Assembly (NCBI RefSeq): GCF_036182465.1
Contig: NZ_CP108081.1
Location: forward strand, 124,001-188,000
Direction of reading: 5' to 3'
Origin: Streptomyces sp. NBC_00258
Lineage (GTDB): Bacteria; Actinomycetota; Actinomycetes; Streptomycetales; Streptomycetaceae
Length of the DNA: 64,000 nucleotides
The notes below the pieces were generated by a model. It searched no databases, had not been told where the DNA came from, and was given only the letters and a program-made list of their open reading frames with translations. Below, one piece after another: positions 1 through 9,507 of the stretch; within the stretch, counting starts at the first letter, position 1, and each line of letters opens with the position of its first letter. Made by a program: the position numbers and the translations under genes.

Positions 1-1364
1 CCGACCAGGACGGTGACGCCGGACCTGGCCAGGTTGCGCAGACGCGACACCTCGGGCCGCCCGGTCACGGTGACCGGGACGTCCGGCACCAGTACGCCGG
101 GCGCGGGTGCCGGGACCGCTCCCTTGGGAGGCCTTCCGGGAAACGGGCCGCGGTAGTCAGGGGTGGTGAGGGGCGAGTCGACGTACCAGAACGGTTCGGC
201 CATTCGGCCCGAATCGACCTCGGCACAGGCTGCCTGGTCGACGCGTGCCCTCTCCAGCGTGTCACGACGCCGACGCCAGTCGTCTTCGTCCTGGGGGATC
301 AGGAATCGCATGGTGTTCGCGGTGACGTCGAGGTTCTCCACGGCCGCCGCGTGGCGTTCCAGGTGATAGCTCTCGAGGAGCTGCTCGGGTGCCCATCCGT
401 TCAGGACGTGGGCAAGCTTCCAGGCAGCGTTCTCCGCGTCCTGAACGCCCGAGTTGAGGCCGCGCGCACCGAAAGGTGCCACCAGGTGCGCCGCGTCGCC
501 GGCCAGCAGTACCCGGCCGACACGCATCCGGTTCGCGACGCGCGCGTGGAACCGGTAGACGGACTTCCACACGATCTCGTAGTCGCGATCGCCGATGACG
601 TCGCGAATGCGCCGGTCGAGCTCGCCGCCTGCCTCCTCGACTGCCAGGTCGAACCCGTCGGGCACCTGCCAGTCGATCCGGAAGGTCGAGTCGGGGCAGG
701 GGTGGATCAACACTTGTCGGCCTGGGTTCCACGCAGGGTCGAAGTAGAACCGCCTCTCGTGCTCCCAGCCGGGGAGGTCGGTGCGAATGTCACAGATGAG
801 GAACTGGTCGCCGAAGGTGCGTCCCTCAAAGGTGACGCCGAGCAGGTCGCGCACCGCTTGTCCGCGCGCTCCCGGGCAGGCCACCGCGAAGGACCCGGTG
901 AGCGTGACCGGCCCTTGGTCGGTCACGCAGCCCACGCGGACCTCTCGCGCGTCCTGTTCCAGTGAGGTGACCCGGTGTCCCCAACGCACCTCGATGAGCG
1001 GCTGAGCGGCGATCTGCCGGTCGAGGAGCTCCTCGGTCCGGCCCTGCGAGATGTTCACGAACGGCGGGAACGGCGACGCACCGGAATCCTGGAGCTGGAT
1101 GGCGAACAGTTCGCTGTCCTGGTAAAAGGTGCGCGCGATACCCCAGGTGAGTCCCTCCGCGGCGATCTCCGCGCCGGCGCCGACCGACTCCCAGATGTCG
1201 AGCACGTCGCGGTGCTGGCAAATCGCCTTCGAGCCGATCGCGTCTCGCGCCGGACGGGCGTCGAGCAGCACAACGGGGATATCCCACCGTGCGAGAAGGA
1301 GCGCCGCCGTCTGGCCTACCGGCCCGTTGCCGATCACGAGCACCGGCGGTGTCGAACTGTCCAC
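1..1364 (-). CDS. FAD-dependent aromatic monooxygenase (MhpA/PheA type), 3' end beyond window
   Basis: This is a group A flavoprotein hydroxylase that would hydroxylate an aromatic ring using NAD(P)H and oxygen. I translated it directly from the minus strand. A GTG start at 1364 follows the MBL gene's stop codon, which lies upstream in the same frame. Residues 10-17 read VIGNGPVG, a variant of the FAD-binding GxGxxG. Near residue 285 is the second FAD motif GRVLLAGDAAHLVAPFGARG, typical of p-hydroxybenzoate/phenol hydroxylase relatives. About 454 codons are present and the C-terminal thioredoxin-like part runs off the window. The gene lies 6 bp behind the MBL hydrolase, so the two are probably cotranscribed. 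It could supply the catechol-type substrate of the extradiol dioxygenase at 20834, but that link is inference. Confidence 0.88.
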   Translation of the reverse strand, partial: MDSSTPPVLVIGNGPVGQTAALLLARWDIPVVLLDARPARDAIGSKAICQHRDVLDIWESVGAGAEIAAEGLTWGIARTFYQDSELFAIQLQDSGASPFPPFVNISQGRTEELLDRQIAAQPLIEVRWGHRVTSLEQDAREVRVGCVTDQGPVTLTGSFAVACPGARGQAVRDLLGVTFEGRTFGDQFLICDIRTDLPGWEHERRFYFDPAWNPGRQVLIHPCPDSTFRIDWQVPDGFDLAVEEAGGELDRRIRDVIGDRDYEIVWKSVYRFHARVANRMRVGRVLLAGDAAHLVAPFGARGLNSGVQDAENAAWKLAHVLNGWAPEQLLESYHLERHAAAVENLDVTANTMRFLIPQDEDDWRRRRDTLERARVDQAACAEVDSGRMAEPFWYVDSPLTTPDYRGPFPGRPPKGAVPAPAPGVLVPDVPVTVTGRPEVSRLRNLARSGVTVLV

Positions 1365-1370
1365 GACGCC

Positions 1371-2333
1371 TCAGCCCTGCAACTGGTCCCACACCTGGCG
1401 GTCGCGTTCCGCGGTCCAGATGACAGGCCAGTCGATGCCGGAGAGCTCGTCCCACAGTCGTGCCACGTCGAACGGAAGGCAGTGCTCGAAGATCGGCCAG
1501 TGTCCGAACTTGGGAGCCAGCGCCGCATGGGTCGCCTCGAACGCCTCCTTGAGCGTGCCCCCGCGTTCCCGCACGGCGCCGACCTCGGTAATCATCGTGT
1601 CGAGGAAACCACGCGTCTGCTCGATGGCAGCCTCGACGGCCTCGGCCCCCCGCGCGACAGCACCCCTGCCCCCGACCACCTGTTCGGCGCCGAGTGCCTT
1701 GAGCCGGTCGAGCGTCGTGGACGCCCACTCCCGGTGGAACGCGTCGCCGGTGTAGAGCGCCGCCTGGGCCTCGACGAGATCACCCGCGAAGAGGATCTTC
1801 TTCTGGGGGAGCCAGGCCACGATGTCGCCGGCGGTGTGCCCCCGACCGCAGTACTGGAGCACCAAGTCTCCTCGGTCACCGCCGAGGTCGATCGTGAAGC
1901 GGTCGCTGAACGTGACGGTTGGCCAGGTCAGCCCAGGGATCGAGTCGGGATCCTTGAACAACCGCGGCATCCGGCCGTACTCCGAATCCCAGTCCTGCTT
2001 GCCGCGCTCCGCAATGAGTTCCCGCGTCTTCTCGTGCGCCACGATCACCTCGGCGTCGAACGCGCTCGCACCCAACACGCGGACAGCGTGATAGTGCGAC
2101 AGCACCAGGTAGCGGATCGGCTTGTCGGTGTGCTCCCGCAGCTTTTCCAGCCACTCCCGTGCGGCGGTCGGTGTGGCGAGCGCTTCGAAGCACACGAGGA
2201 AGTCCTCGCCCTCGATCGCACCAAGGTTCGGGTCCCCCTCCGCCGTCAGGGCGTACACACCGTCGGCGAGGACCTCCAGGGTCTGCTCCTTGGCGGCAGT
2301 GTCCGCCGACGACGCAAACGATTTGGTGGCCAT
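1371..2333 (-). CDS. MBL-fold metallo-hydrolase-like protein with altered metal motif
   Basis: This 320-residue protein has the metallo-beta-lactamase fold. Positions 78-89 read VLSHYHAVRVLG where active enzymes carry HxHxDH, so H80 and H82 are kept but the Asp-His pair is Val84-Arg85. The later motifs GRGHTAGDIVAW (H166) and LFAGDLVE (D185) are intact. Loss of the second zinc-site residues suggests either a one-metal enzyme or a subfamily with different chemistry. It is the first gene of a two-gene unit with the flavin monooxygenase and may hydrolyse a thioester or lactone intermediate, but the substrate cannot be read from sequence. The ATG at 2333 is the first plausible start; no strong ribosome site precedes it. 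Confidence 0.8.
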   Translation of the reverse strand: MATKSFASSADTAAKEQTLEVLADGVYALTAEGDPNLGAIEGEDFLVCFEALATPTAAREWLEKLREHTDKPIRYLVLSHYHAVRVLGASAFDAEVIVAHEKTRELIAERGKQDWDSEYGRMPRLFKDPDSIPGLTWPTVTFSDRFTIDLGGDRGDLVLQYCGRGHTAGDIVAWLPQKKILFAGDLVEAQAALYTGDAFHREWASTTLDRLKALGAEQVVGGRGAVARGAEAVEAAIEQTRGFLDTMITEVGAVRERGGTLKEAFEATHAALAPKFGHWPIFEHCLPFDVARLWDELSGIDWPVIWTAERDRQVWDQLQG

Positions 2334-2600
2334 ACTCGGACCACTCCATTCAGATAGAAAATCCTTTACGATTTCACTATGCTAGGCGATGATCGCTGCG
2401 CTGGGAACCCTGAGAATCCGCACTACGACGTTTCCGCTCACCGGACGTCGTCGCGGCGTCGGACGTCCGGCGCGGCTGCACCGACCAGCGGTTTCCGCAG
2501 CTCAGACAGGACGAACCCGCATTACCGCGGGCGTCAACGACTCGGCCCGGGGCACCCGTCCGCGTTGCGGGCGTGACAACTGCACGAGATCGCGCCCTGA
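2334..2600. promoter_or_regulatory. Upstream region of the MBL/monooxygenase unit
   Basis: This 267-bp stretch between the MBL gene and the decayed glyA copy contains an AT-rich patch at about 2353-2381. The patch includes TTTACGATTTCACTAT, which resembles TATACGATTTCACTCTAT in front of the MntH unit at about 15320. It is the likely promoter and operator area for the minus-strand MBL gene. I see no convincing gene in it. Confidence 0.4.
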
Positions 2601-2639
2601 CCCGCGTCCGTGAGCGCGAAGCGACTGCCCGCGCGGCGC

Positions 2640-3495
2640 GACGGCCTCGTCGAGGGCCGGCAGCGACGTCGCAGCGAGGACGTCGGCGACCTCTCGGAAC
2701 TCGTCGGCACCAAAGCCCCGTGCCGCCAGGGCCGGCGTACCGATCCGCACCCCGGAGAACACCATCGGCGGGCGCGGGTCGAACGGCACGGCGTCGGGGC
2801 CGACGGCGATGCCGGCCTGGTGCAGTCAGCCCTCGGCCTGCTGTCCGTCCAGCTCCGAGTCCCGGAGGTCCACCAGGACGAGATGAACGTCCGTGTCGTG
2901 TGTCACGGTACTGACGTCGGGCTCCGACAGCCGGTCAGCGAGGATCCCGGCCCCCCGAGCGTGCGTGCCTGCCACTCCGTGAAGTCCGGCCGGGCAGCGA
3001 GCTTGGAGGCGAGTCTCGGCCGCGATGGCATGCTCGGGCAGGCCGCCCTGTCGGCCCGTGGCACTGCCGAGTTCATCTTCCTGGCGAGATCCATCACAGA
3101 GTGGACCACATCACCACGCGGACCACCGGGTGTCTTGCGCGTCGGGGTCGTCAAGACATGGGCGTGCGGCACGGGGTTCGGGTGCGGACCGGCAGCGACC
3201 AGGCCCGCGATTCGGCGCAACTCGGCGAAGTCAGGTGTCGCGTGTACGCCGACCACCCGGCAACGATGAGCATAAGCCGGTGTGCGGCCCGCCAGCCGTT
3301 CGACCTCGGCCATGTCGAATCGACGACCTGCCTGGGCGATGCGGTACGGCACCACCTTGAAGGGCTTGGCGGAGAAGTTGACGCGCATGCCGTGCGCGAG
3401 GTGCTCGCCGGTAATCATCTCCAGAGTTCCGCGTTGCCGAGAGAACTCGGCCCCGATGGCACCGGTGGTCGCCGGATCGAGTTCGGCCGTACATC
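2640..3495 (-). pseudogene. Decayed serine hydroxymethyltransferase (second glyA copy)
   Basis: Minus-strand translation aligns with the intact GlyA at 10725-12065. From 3495 it reads AELDPATTGAIGAEFSRQRG and then TLEMI, matching GlyA residues 21-45. It then jumps straight to GEHLAHGM, matching GlyA residues 137-142, so about 90 internal residues are deleted in frame. The PLP lysine region reads TTPTRKTPGGPRG instead of TTTTHKTLGGPRG. The frame is lost near 2900 and the C-terminal part (RIGTPALAARGFGADEFREV) continues in another frame at about 2640-2790. A stop codon lies just before AELDP and there is no start. It is non-functional. Confidence 0.88.
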
Positions 3496-3532
3496 AAACT
3501 CACGAACGCCCGCCTTCCCGGAAGGTTCCAAT

Positions 3533-3548
3533 GTCCTATATGATAAGC
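3533..3548 (+). promoter_or_regulatory. TATATGAT-type operator/-10 upstream of the reductase
   Basis: GTCCTATATGATAAGC lies about 60 bp before the reductase start. It shares the CTATATGAT core with the sites at 16970 and 53113 and is one member of the dispersed motif family in this window. TATGAT at 3539-3544 could also serve as a -10 hexamer. Confidence 0.55.
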
Positions 3549-3603
3549 GACATCAATCGTAGGCGTAGCCGCAGCAACCTACGACGCTGTCGATCGATGG
3601 AGG

Positions 3604-4569
3604 ATGCCCGTGCACGGCGCACACGACGAGGTGGACCTGAAGCTCACCGTGAGCCGCAAGGTGGTGCTCGCTGACGGCGTCATCGGACTCCATCTGCGCG
3701 GTCAGGAAGGTGAGGTCCTCCCTGGCTGGGCACCCGGCGCACATATCGACCTTCAGTTCGGCGACGATCTGGTCCGCCAGTACTCGCTGTGCGGAGACCC
3801 TCGCGACGAGACCACCTGGCACGTGGCGATCCTGCGCGAGCCGGCGAGCCGCGGTGGGTCCGCTCACGCACACGAGCGCGTCACGGACGGGACACAGCTC
3901 ACGGCCCGCGGTCCTCGCAACCATTTCGACCTCGTGCCCGCGAGCAGCTACCGGTTCATCGCCGGAGGCATCGGCATCACACCGATCCTGCCAATGATCC
4001 GGGAAGCAGAACGGCGCGGCGTTCCGTGGGAATTGCTCTATGGAGGCCGGAGCCGCACGTCCATGGCGTTCCTCGACGACCTCGCCGCCTTCGGCGAGCG
4101 GGTGCGCATCCGACCGCAGGACGAGACGGGGCTTCTCGACCTCGTGGCGTTCCTCGGCGACCCTCAGCCGGATACAGCCGTCTATTGCTGCGGGCCCGAA
4201 CCGCTGCTGCAGGCTGTGGAGAAGCAGTGCGAGCAATGGCCGCCTGGCGCGTTGCACCTGGAACGGTTCGCGCCCAAGGACCTGGCGGAGCCGGTGCTCC
4301 ACGGAGCGTTCGAGGTCGAGCTGAACCAGTCCGGCCAGATCTTCACCATTCCGCCCGAGCGGTCCATCCTGGAGGTGTTGCATGAGGCGGGCATCGAGGT
4401 GCTGGCATCGTGCAAGGAAGGCACCTGCGGCACCTGCGAGACCGACGTGGTCGAAGGTGAACCCGATCACCGCGACTCCTTGCTCACACCCGAGGAACAG
4501 GCGTCGAACGAAACCATGATGATCTGCGTGTCGCGCTCCAAGTGCGCGCGCCTCGTGCTCGACCTCTGA
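3604..4569 (+). CDS. Phthalate-dioxygenase-reductase-family oxidoreductase (VanB/GbcB-like)
   Basis: This 321-residue electron-transfer protein would move electrons from NAD(P)H through a flavin to a C-terminal 2Fe-2S cluster and on to an oxygenase. The flavin-binding RQYSLCGDP lies near residue 60, the nucleotide-binding GGIGITPILPM near 120, and the plant-type ferredoxin cysteines are C270, C275, C278 and C308 (Cx4Cx2Cx29C). GGAGG at 3599-3603 touches the ATG at 3604, so the GTG at 3610, six bases further on, may be the true start. No oxygenase is adjacent. The Rieske oxygenase at 50800 and the P450 at 13255 both lack a reductase of their own, and either could be the partner. The motif at 3533 suggests co-regulation with the Rieske gene. 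Confidence 0.9.
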   Translation: MPVHGAHDEVDLKLTVSRKVVLADGVIGLHLRGQEGEVLPGWAPGAHIDLQFGDDLVRQYSLCGDPRDETTWHVAILREPASRGGSAHAHERVTDGTQLTARGPRNHFDLVPASSYRFIAGGIGITPILPMIREAERRGVPWELLYGGRSRTSMAFLDDLAAFGERVRIRPQDETGLLDLVAFLGDPQPDTAVYCCGPEPLLQAVEKQCEQWPPGALHLERFAPKDLAEPVLHGAFEVELNQSGQIFTIPPERSILEVLHEAGIEVLASCKEGTCGTCETDVVEGEPDHRDSLLTPEEQASNETMMICVSRSKCARLVLDL

Positions 4570-4574
4570 GGGCC

Positions 4575-4940
4575 TGCTGACGAAGGCTTGAGGCTCTTGA
4601 GAATGGGAGCATAGAAGACTGGCCCAGTCTTGTTGACGTAACCCTGGTGGGACGATGGGGACAGTTGGACGCGGAAGCTGTTGACGTCTCGATTCCGAGC
4701 ATGGCGGCCACGGCCCGGCGCTTGCGCAGGTGCTCGCGGTAGGGATCGACAACGGTGGCACGGTACTTGGGGACGCGGAGCATCCGCTCGGGCCGATCAG
4801 CGCGGGCGTGGCGTGTGACGGTGTTCAGGACCAGCTGCGGACGGCGGGCGCAATCGAGCAGGCCCACGCCCTGGTCGAGGAGGTCATGGACCTGGTGCCG
4901 GCGTACCAGGGTGGTCTGTGCGCGGGGTCCGTCGTACAAG
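4575..4940 (-). pseudogene. ISL3-family transposase fragment
   Basis: The minus-strand frame contains VHDLLDQGVGLLDCARR and ADRPERMLRVPKYRATVVD followed by PYREHLRKRRA, the helix-turn-helix and linker region of Streptomyces ISL3 transposases. The DDE catalytic parts are absent and the frame decays on both sides. It lies at the broken 3' end of sdaA, so this element or a rearrangement through it probably truncated that gene. A C-terminal fragment of the same family is at 48470-48730. Confidence 0.75.
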
Positions 4941-4994
4941 GGCGCGTCCAGGCGCGGTGGCCCGGCAGCCGCTGTGCGCCTTGGCCTCGCTCAG

Positions 4995-5700
4995 GGCGCC
5001 CGCAGGCCGCCCGGCAGCGCTCCCTCGCGGTGGCGATCCGCGCTCCACACAGCCTGCATGATCGACCACAGGTGCAGCAGTCCTGCGCGCACCTCGGCCT
5101 CGGGCCGCCATGCCTGCGCGTCGGCGAGCATGATGTCGCTGATGGCGAGGTCTTCCCGCCCGCAGTGCGCGAGCGGTTCGGCTGCCGAGCCGAAGGGGAA
5201 CCGTACTCGTGTGGTGTCCGCGACGACACGGTCGGCGCCGGTGTCTTCCTCGTCGACAACGAAGCCGCCACCAACGGGGTAGTAGATCCGTTTGGCGAGC
5301 GCCCGGCCGTCGACGAAGGCGTGCGACATCATTCCGTTGGGGTGCACGGGCAGGGACCTGCGCCGGTGCGGCACCGGGTCCGCATCGCTGTCGAAGCCGA
5401 TCCGGTACTTGTCGGCCAAGAGCAGCGTGTTGCTGTCGCCTACCAGCGCGACCCGGCCGGTGTCCACGGTGACGGGGTCCTCGTCCTCAAAACGAGCACG
5501 ACCGCCTTGTCCGAGCCATGACCGTGGCCGGTCGCGCCGAGCGACCCGAACAGTTCGGCCCGCACGCGGCTGCCGGAGGGCAGAAGGCCCTCCTCGTCCG
5601 GGAGCCCGACGAAGCGTGGGGCCGCCCTCATCGGACCCGCCGGGTGAGAGGAGGAAGAGCCGATGCAGACCGAGTACAGATCGAACGCGCTCAATGCCAT
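4995..5700 (-). pseudogene. sdaA: L-serine dehydratase remnant (sdaA), frameshifted and truncated
   Basis: L-serine ammonia-lyase converts serine to pyruvate and often closes sarcosine oxidase operons. From an ATG at 5700 the first frame reads ALSAFDLYSVCIGSSSSHPA and RVRAELFGSLGATGHGHG, the N-terminal beta-domain. Near 5490 the reading shifts to another frame carrying YYPVGGGFVVDEE and AWRPEAEVRAGLLHLWSIMQ. The second half of the protein, with the cysteines of the iron-sulphur cluster, is missing and IS debris follows. The start overlaps the soxG stop by one base, so it was once the last gene of that operon. Confidence 0.85.
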
Positions 5701-6308
5701 CAGGGCACCTCCACTCGGCGGTACTCACTCATGGCGTCGATGAGCCAGCGAGCCAGGTAGTCGGCGAACGAGGAGCGTGGGAGGAGCCGGTACGTCGGTG
5801 TGTCGTCGACCTGCCAGAGCAGCACCGCGACGGGTCCCACCGTGGTCGACACGGCCTGGCCGGGGCCGAAGGCCCGGGGGTGTAGGTCCAGCGGGCAGCC
5901 CTTCTCCAGTACCTGCCGGGCGGCCGGGCCGCTGAGCTCCAGCGTGGTGCGGTTCGCCGAGACGTCCACGACGGAGCCCGGGTCTCCGCCGAGTGCCTCC
6001 CGCAACTCGGCGGCCACAGCGGTCGCGTCGGCCTGGGACAGCACGAGCCATTCGTCGGGGCCAAGCCACAGGACCGTGTGGGGTCCGGATGTGGAGGTGT
6101 GGCCGCATTGCGGCGGGAGCGGCGCTCCCAGGGCCTTCTCGATACGGTCGGCCGCTTCGGAAGCGGGGTTGACGCGCACGTTCACCATGGTGAGGAACGG
6201 CCACTCGGTCAGCGTGACGCCGCGGGCGCCGGTGACGGTGGCGGCGCGCATCCGTTCCGTCAGATGCGCCACGGGGCTGGTACGCGATGCGGCGATCAGC
6301 TCAGCCAT
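5700..6308 (-). CDS. soxG: Sarcosine oxidase gamma subunit
   Basis: This 202-residue protein is the small gamma subunit of heterotetrameric sarcosine oxidase, which makes glycine, 5,10-methylene-THF and hydrogen peroxide from sarcosine. Segments such as VTLTEWPFLTMVNVRVNPAS, GPHTVLWLGPDEWLV and VVDVSANRTTLELSGPAARQ are typical of SoxG. The order glyA-soxB-soxD-soxA-soxG supports the call independently. Its ATG overlaps the end of soxA by 8 bp, so translational coupling is likely. The frame is intact, although its alpha-subunit partner is frameshifted. Confidence 0.93.
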   Translation of the reverse strand: MAELIAASRTSPVAHLTERMRAATVTGARGVTLTEWPFLTMVNVRVNPASEAADRIEKALGAPLPPQCGHTSTSGPHTVLWLGPDEWLVLSQADATAVAAELREALGGDPGSVVDVSANRTTLELSGPAARQVLEKGCPLDLHPRAFGPGQAVSTTVGPVAVLLWQVDDTPTYRLLPRSSFADYLARWLIDAMSEYRRVEVP

Positions 6309-9191
6309 TTCGCTTGGTCCCTTCGGGGTCGTAGAGGACGAAGTCGGTCACCTCGACGGGCACCAGGTTCTCGCCCACCGGGGCGAGCAGGGTCTCGCCG
6401 ATCCTTGCCCGCCCGTCGGCGACCAGGGCGAGGGCGAAGGGGCGGCCGAGGGCCGGGCTGTGGTAGCTGGAGGTGACGTGGCCGAGCATCGGCACCGGCC
6501 GGGTCTCGGGGGTGACGGGTACGTCGGGTGCGACGAGCTGGGTGCCCTCGGGCAGCCGGGTCGTGCGGTCGGCCGGCAGCAGGCCGACCAGCTGCTTGCG
6601 GTCGGTGCGGGCGGTGTCGGCGCGGGCGTAGGACCGCTTGCCGACGAAGTCCTTCTGCTTCGACACCACCCAGGACATGCCCGCGTCCTGCGGGGTGACG
6701 GTGCCGTCGGTGTCCTGGCCGACGATGATGTACCCCTTCTCGGCGCGCAGGACGTGCATCGTCTCGGTGCCGTACGGGGTGATGTCGTACGGCCGGCCAA
6801 TCGCGTCCAGTTCCTCCCAGACCGCCAGGCCGTACCACGCGGAGACGTTGATCTCGTAGGCGAGTTCGCCGGAGAAGGAGATCCGGCAGATGCGGGCGGG
6901 GATGCCGGAGGCCAGGGTGGTCTCGCAGAAGGCCATGAACGGGAAAGCCTCGTTCGACAGGTCGACCTCGGGGGCCAGATGGGCGACGACCTCGCGTGAC
7001 TGGGGACCGACGACCGCGATGGTCGACCACTGTTCGGTGACCGAGGTGCAGTGGACGTCGAGTTCGGGCCACTCGGTCTGCAGCCACTCCTCCAGCCAGT
7101 CCAGCACCCCGGCCGCGCCGCCGGTCGTGGTGGTCATGAAGTAGCGGTTCTCGTCGAGGCGCAGGGTCACACCGTCGTCGAAGATCATGCCGTCGGGCTT
7201 GCACATGACGCCGTAGCGGGCCATGCCGGGCTTGAGCTTCTTGAAGGCGTTGGTGTAGATGCGGTTGAGGAACTCGCCCGCGTCGGAGCCCCAGATCTCG
7301 ATCTTGCCGAGGGTGGATGCGTCCATGAACGCCACCCCCTCACGGGCCGCACGGCACTCGCGGGCCACGGCCGCGTCCATGTCCTCACCGGGCCGGGGGT
7401 AGTACCAGGGCGCTTCCACTGCCCGACGTCCTCGAACTCCGCCCCGTGCGCCACATGCCAGCTGTGCATGGACGTGGTGCGCTCAGGATCGAACAGGTCA
7501 CCGCGCTCACGACCGGCGAGGGCTGCGAAGCCCATCGGCGTATAGGGCGCCCGGTAGGCCGTGGTGCCGATCTCCCCGGGAGACGCGCCCGCGCCGAGTG
7601 CCTCGGCGATCACACCGATGGCGTTGACGCCGGACGTCTTGCCCTGATCGTTGGCCGTGCCGAGCGAGGTGTAGCGCTTGACGTGTTCCACGCCGCGCAT
7701 GCCGGCGCCGGTGGACCGCCAGACGTCGGCGACGGTGACGTCGCGTTGCAGGTCGACCAGGTGGGTGTCCCAGCCGCCGGGTTCGCCGTCGGGGGCGGGC
7801 ACCAGCCAGAGGGCGCGCACATCGGCACGTACCTCCTTGTGCGAAGCCGTGGGCACCGGCACCGGGAACCCTGCGTCCGTCGCGGCCCGCGCACCGGCCC
7901 GTGCCCCTTCGGCCAGACAGCCGTCGAGGCCGTACGTCCTGTGGGCCGCACCGACGACCTGCTGGTCCCGGACGGTGCCGTCGGGGACGAAGGCGACCAG
8001 GTCCTCGTCCCAGCGCAGCCGGCCCTGGCGCTGGCTGTGCAGGTGCACCACCGGGCTCCAGCCACCCGAGACGGCGAGCAGGTCGCAGTCGAACGACTCG
8101 GGTGCGCCTGCGAGTTGGCCTTCGGCGTCGAGGGTCTGGACGGTGACACCGGTGAGTCGGCCTTCGCCCGCGGTGTCGACCACCGCACTGCCCGTCAACA
8201 CTCGCGCCCCCGTCGCCACGGCGACCTCGGCGGCCCGGTGGGACAGTTCGGGGCGGGCGTCCACGACGGCGGCGATGTCGATGCCCGCAGCGTGCAGGTC
8301 GGCGACCGTGTCGTACGCACTGTCGTTGGTCGTGCCCACCACGGCCCGCGAGCCCGGGACCACGGCGTACCGGTTGACGTACGAGCGCACGGCCGCCGCG
8401 AGCATCACGCCGGGGCGGTCGTTGCCGGCGAAGACCAGCGGGCGCTCGTGAGCGCCGGTCGCCAGGATCACCTGGCGAGCGCGGATGTGCCACAGCCGCT
8501 GGCGCGAGACACCCGTGGACGGTTCGGGGGCATCGGCTCCGAGGTGGTCGGTTCGCCGCTGGAGGGCCAGCAGGTAGTTGTCGTCGTACGAGCCGAATGC
8601 CGTGGTGCGTTGCAGTACGACGACCTCGGGTGCGGCGTCGAGTGCCGCGCCGATCTCGGCGACCCACTCCAGGGCGCTCCGCTCGCCGACCTTCTCGGTA
8701 CGCCCGGAGAGCAGCGAACCGCCGGACTCGGGCTGGTCGTCGACGACGATCACGCGGGCGCCGGAACCCGCGGCAGCGGCGGCGGCCGCCAGCCCGGCCG
8801 GTCCGGCGCCGACGACCAGGACGTCGGTGTGGACGTACTTCTTGTCGTAGACGGCGGGGTCGGAGCCCGGGTCGAGCCGGCCCATCCCGGACAGCGTCGT
8901 GGCGGACAGGCCGTCGTACAGTTCCGCCGTCGTCGCGGGCAGCATGCCCTCCGAGTGCGGACCCTCGATCTGCAACAGGGCGTTGGGCTCCTCGACGCCG
9001 GCGGCGACGATGCCGCGCGGGCGACTGCGGTAGAGCGACGGGGCGACCTCTACGAGGCCGTTCGCCAGCATCGCCGAGGCGACGGTGTCGCCGGGGTGCC
9101 CGGTGAGTTCCCGCCCGTCGACGGTGAACCGCAGTACGGCGTCGCGGTCGATGCGGCCGCCTTGTCGGAGCCGGAAGTGCTGGTCGGTCAT
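6301..9191 (-). pseudogene. soxA: Sarcosine oxidase alpha subunit, single frameshift
   Basis: The start (ATG at 9191, overlapping the soxD stop) gives an N-terminal domain with VLVVGAGPAGLAAAAAAAGS (NAD/FAD Rossmann, residues 125-144). A C-terminal GcvT-like THF-binding domain follows, from MDASTLGKIEIWGSDAGEFL onward to 6301. Near 7412 the frame reads ...VGQWKRPGTTP, while the adjacent frame gives the expected WYYPRPGEDMDAAVARECR. One base is therefore missing, and the 2891-bp span is one short of a multiple of three (964 codons if repaired). This is either a real inactivating deletion or a sequencing error. All other sox frames are open, which slightly favours error or a recent event. Confidence 0.9.
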
Positions 9192-9484
9192 CGCTGTCCT
9201 CCGGCCTGGGGCAGTTCGGGGCGTGGCTCGTCGAGCCGGTAGGAGGTCAGTACCTCGTGGGTGGCGGTGTCCCGCAGCACGTTGAACCAGCGGCGGCAGC
9301 CGATGCTGTGCATCCACCGCTCGGCGAAGGGGCCCTTGGGGTTGTCCCGGTAGAAGACGTACTCGGCCCACTGCTCGTCGGTGAGGTCCGCGGGGGTGCC
9401 GGGGTAGGGGACGTGGGCCTGTCCCCCGTAGTGGTACTCGGTCTCGTTGCGGGGACCGCACCATGGGCAGCTGATCAGCAGCAC
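9188..9484 (-). CDS. soxD: Sarcosine oxidase delta subunit
   Basis: This 98-residue zinc-binding delta subunit opens with MLLISCPWCGPRNETEY, supplying the CxxC pair. Further zinc ligands lie around H59 and C63 in MHSIGCRRWFNVLRDT. The length and the phrase EYVFYRDNPKGPFAERW fit SoxD closely. It sits between soxB and soxA, and its TGA overlaps the soxA ATG. Confidence 0.95.
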   Translation of the reverse strand: MLLISCPWCGPRNETEYHYGGQAHVPYPGTPADLTDEQWAEYVFYRDNPKGPFAERWMHSIGCRRWFNVLRDTATHEVLTSYRLDEPRPELPQAGGQR

Positions 9485-9507
9485 GGTGTCCTTCTCTCAG
9501 CAGGCTG

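Noticed and set aside
975..2357. A 460-codon plus-strand frame covering the MBL gene
   Set aside because: The minus strand here encodes clear MBL and flavin monooxygenase motifs; the plus-strand translation is compositionally biased and featureless.
7446..9242. A 598-codon open frame on the plus strand
   Set aside because: It lies antisense to soxA, has low-complexity Gly/Val/Arg-rich translation with no domain, and arises from the G/C-rich third positions of the real gene.
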